A stretch of DNA of 5,444 nucleotides from assembly GCA_016213125.1 (NCBI GenBank), contig JACRBR010000072.1, positions 1-5,444 on the forward strand, read 5' to 3'. The notes beneath the pieces are model-generated. The model saw only the letters and a program-made list of their open reading frames with translations, made no database searches and was not told the DNA's origin. The position numbers were made by a program, and so were the translations under genes. Positions within the stretch are counted from its first letter, which is position 1; each line of letters starts with the position of its first letter. Below are positions 4,762 through 5,444 of the stretch, piece by piece. This DNA is from Chloroflexota bacterium. Lineage in GTDB: Bacteria > Chloroflexota > Dehalococcoidia > DSTF01 > JACRBR01.

Positions 4762-5263
4762 GTTTCCTCAGGTTCTCGGCCTGGGCAGCCCAGCCGCCCT
4801 CGTTCATGCGGAACGCGCGCTCGCGTCTGTGCGCGGGCACGCGATCGAAGCCGGACTCCACGATCGTGAGCTGGGTGCCTTCGGCGACCGGCTCCAGAAG
4901 GAACTCCACGAGCGTCGTCGCCTCGTTGTCCGGATCGGCCTCAGCGTCGATGCCGTAAGGGATCCACCGGAAGCTGAAATATCGCTCGGCGTCGATACGC
5001 TCGACCGTACAGAACACGGCGTTCTCGTCGGGCAGACGCACCTTGGACGGTCTGAGGCCGAGGCCCTCCTGATAGGCCACGAGGGCAGCTTCATCGAGCT
5101 TCCCGTCGAAGGTCCCCTTCATCCGCTTGCCCGGCGCGAAGTCGCCCTCGAGCGTGAAGCCGAACCAGCGCCCGAACTCTCGGGCGTCTGTGATGGCCCG
5201 CCATACGCGGCCCACGGGCGCACGCAACGTCACCCGCTTCTCGATCCTGTCCGTCGATGACAT
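4745..5263 (-). CDS. SRPBCC/AHSA1-family protein, first gene of unit 2
   Basis: A 172-residue AHSA1-type SRPBCC protein. Visible landmarks: the N-terminal strand IEKRVTLRAPVGRVWRAITDAREFGRWFG (about 7-35), the LEGDFAPGKRMKGTF turn (38-52), VERIDAERYFSFRWIPYGIDAEAD (87-110), TTLVEFLLEPVAEGTQLTIVESGFDRVP (116-143) and the C-terminal helix RRERAFRMNEGGWAAQAENLRKHV (146-169). This is a close match to the SRPBCC subfamily that habitually travels with ArsR genes. The protein is cytoplasmic; ligand and exact function are unknown. I start it at ATG 5263, which has AGGAG 7 nt upstream; a TTG two codons earlier (5269) is less likely. The stop lies 17 bp inside the ArsR gene. The Shine-Dalgarno is embedded in an 18-bp repeated operator-like box (5265-5282), suggesting repression at transcription start and translation start together. 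Confidence 0.92.
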   Translation of the reverse strand: MSSTDRIEKRVTLRAPVGRVWRAITDAREFGRWFGFTLEGDFAPGKRMKGTFDGKLDEAALVAYQEGLGLRPSKVRLPDENAVFCTVERIDAERYFSFRWIPYGIDAEADPDNEATTLVEFLLEPVAEGTQLTIVESGFDRVPAHRRERAFRMNEGGWAAQAENLRKHVDGA

Positions 5264-5264
5264 G

Positions 5265-5282
5265 CGCAATCTCCTGGTTGCA
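5265..5282. promoter_or_regulatory. Operator box 1 of unit 2, overlapping the Shine-Dalgarno
   Basis: On the minus strand this reads TGCAACCAGGAGATTGCG. It matches box 2 (5306-5323, plus strand) at 15 of 18 positions; all differences are the central three bases, GGA here and TTT there. Here the central GGA is part of the AGGAG ribosome-binding site, and the box ends 1 bp before ATG 5263. Repressor binding is inferred from the repetition and symmetry. Confidence 0.65.
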
Positions 5283-5310
5283 CGTTACCGTGCGGACGGC
5301 ACACATGCAA
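5282..5310 (-). promoter_or_regulatory. Candidate promoter region of unit 2
   Basis: Two weak options exist. TTGCAT (5310-5305), 17 bp and TAACGT (5287-5282) would start transcription near 5275, right at the AGGAG. Alternatively, a better -35, TTGACT (5329-5324), precedes a poor -10, ATGTGT (5306-5301), at 17 bp. Both overlap box 2. A perfect GCACG/CGTGC inverted repeat around TTAC (5280-5293) also lies here. Confidence 0.3.
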
Positions 5311-5323
5311 CCATTTGATTGCG
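5306..5323. promoter_or_regulatory. Operator box 2 of unit 2 (distal)
   Basis: TGCAACCATTTGATTGCG on the plus strand. It is internally symmetric: GCAACCA (5307-5313) against TGATTGC (5316-5322) with one mismatch, around TT. It is an inverted copy of box 1, exactly 41 bp away. The pair also forms the perfect 8-bp inverted repeat TGGTTGCA (5275-5282) / TGCAACCA (5306-5313). Confidence 0.65.
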
Positions 5324-5396
5324 AGTCAAGCCGACGCCGAACCGCGCTTCGTGCCCCTGGACCCGACGAGATCGGCTCCGGTCGCACTCGGGGAGT

Positions 5397-5402
5397 TACA
5401 CT
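5397..5402 (+). promoter_or_regulatory. Candidate -10 box for a leaderless gene at the right edge
   Basis: TACACT matches the -10 consensus at 4 of 6 positions including TAnnnT. Transcription would begin at about 5409-5410, on the ATG at 5410. No convincing -35 is seen 16-18 bp upstream. Confidence 0.3.
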
Positions 5403-5409
5403 GGCGCGG

Positions 5410-5444
5410 ATGGGCCGCACCCGCACCGTGCTGGGCCTCCCGGA
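5410..5444 (+). CDS. Possible start of a divergent gene, cut by the window edge
   Basis: ATG at 5410 opens MGRTRTVLGLP, which runs off the right end. Only eleven residues are visible, so no family can be named. Support is positional: it faces away from the SRPBCC operon, and a -10-like TACACT stands at the distance expected for a leaderless transcript. The nearest purine-rich stretch (GGGGAG, 5390-5395) is too far away, about 14 nt, to be its ribosome-binding site. Confidence 0.25.
   Translation, partial: MGRTRTVLGLP

Noticed and set aside
3977..5260. 427-codon open frame on the plus strand
   Set aside because: It lies antisense to the SRPBCC-ArsR-SRPBCC operon, whose three minus-strand proteins match known families with good ribosome sites. 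The plus translation is Arg/Pro-rich without recognisable domains; it is a high-GC shadow frame.
1..5444. CRISPR array, tRNA, rRNA, transposase or IS ends
   Set aside because: No regularly spaced repeats, cloverleaf-like segments, rRNA motifs or transposase-like frames were seen on either strand.

Overview
The window is a GC-rich piece of bacterial chromosome packed with small accessory genes, mostly on the minus strand. High G+C, GTG starts, nearly leaderless genes and TAnnnT-like -10 boxes would suit an actinobacterium or a myxobacterium-like soil organism. The sequence contains no rRNA, tRNA or housekeeping gene that would settle this.

Layout. (1) Positions 1-302, plus strand: the tail of a RibD/DHFR-like reductase whose family homology stops abruptly near position 206. 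(2) Positions 323-2013, minus strand: a complete AbiE-type (type IV) toxin-antitoxin pair. Antitoxin abiEi comes first, toxin abiEii overlaps it by GTGA, and a promoter and an operator-like inverted repeat lie just upstream. (3) Positions 2121-3333, minus strand: an ArsR-family repressor gene, an overlapping SRPBCC (AHSA1-type) gene broken by a single-base frameshift, and a TfoX N-terminal-domain gene. (4) Positions 3331-3390: a palindrome-dense divergent control region with two near-identical 18-bp boxes. (5) Positions 3400-3756, plus strand: a second TfoX-domain gene, divergent from the ArsR gene. (6) Positions 3941-5263, minus strand: a second tightly overlapping operon, SRPBCC - ArsR - SRPBCC, headed by its own pair of 18-bp boxes. 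(7) The right edge may hold the first codons of a divergent, leaderless plus-strand gene at 5410.

How it works together. Two independent ArsR/SRPBCC units stand side by side. Both regulators lack cysteine, so they are unlikely to be classical thiol metal sensors. The SRPBCC partners have a fold that usually holds a hydrophobic ligand in a cavity. The two units carry different operator sequences but the same architecture: one 18-bp box on the start codon or Shine-Dalgarno of the first gene, and a second box exactly 41 bp upstream. The ArsR of unit 1 probably controls the divergent TfoX-domain gene as well. The AbiE pair looks like a separate, self-regulated defence or addiction module beside the broken reductase gene. 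Intergenic stretches are short (none over about 185 bp) and were read individually.
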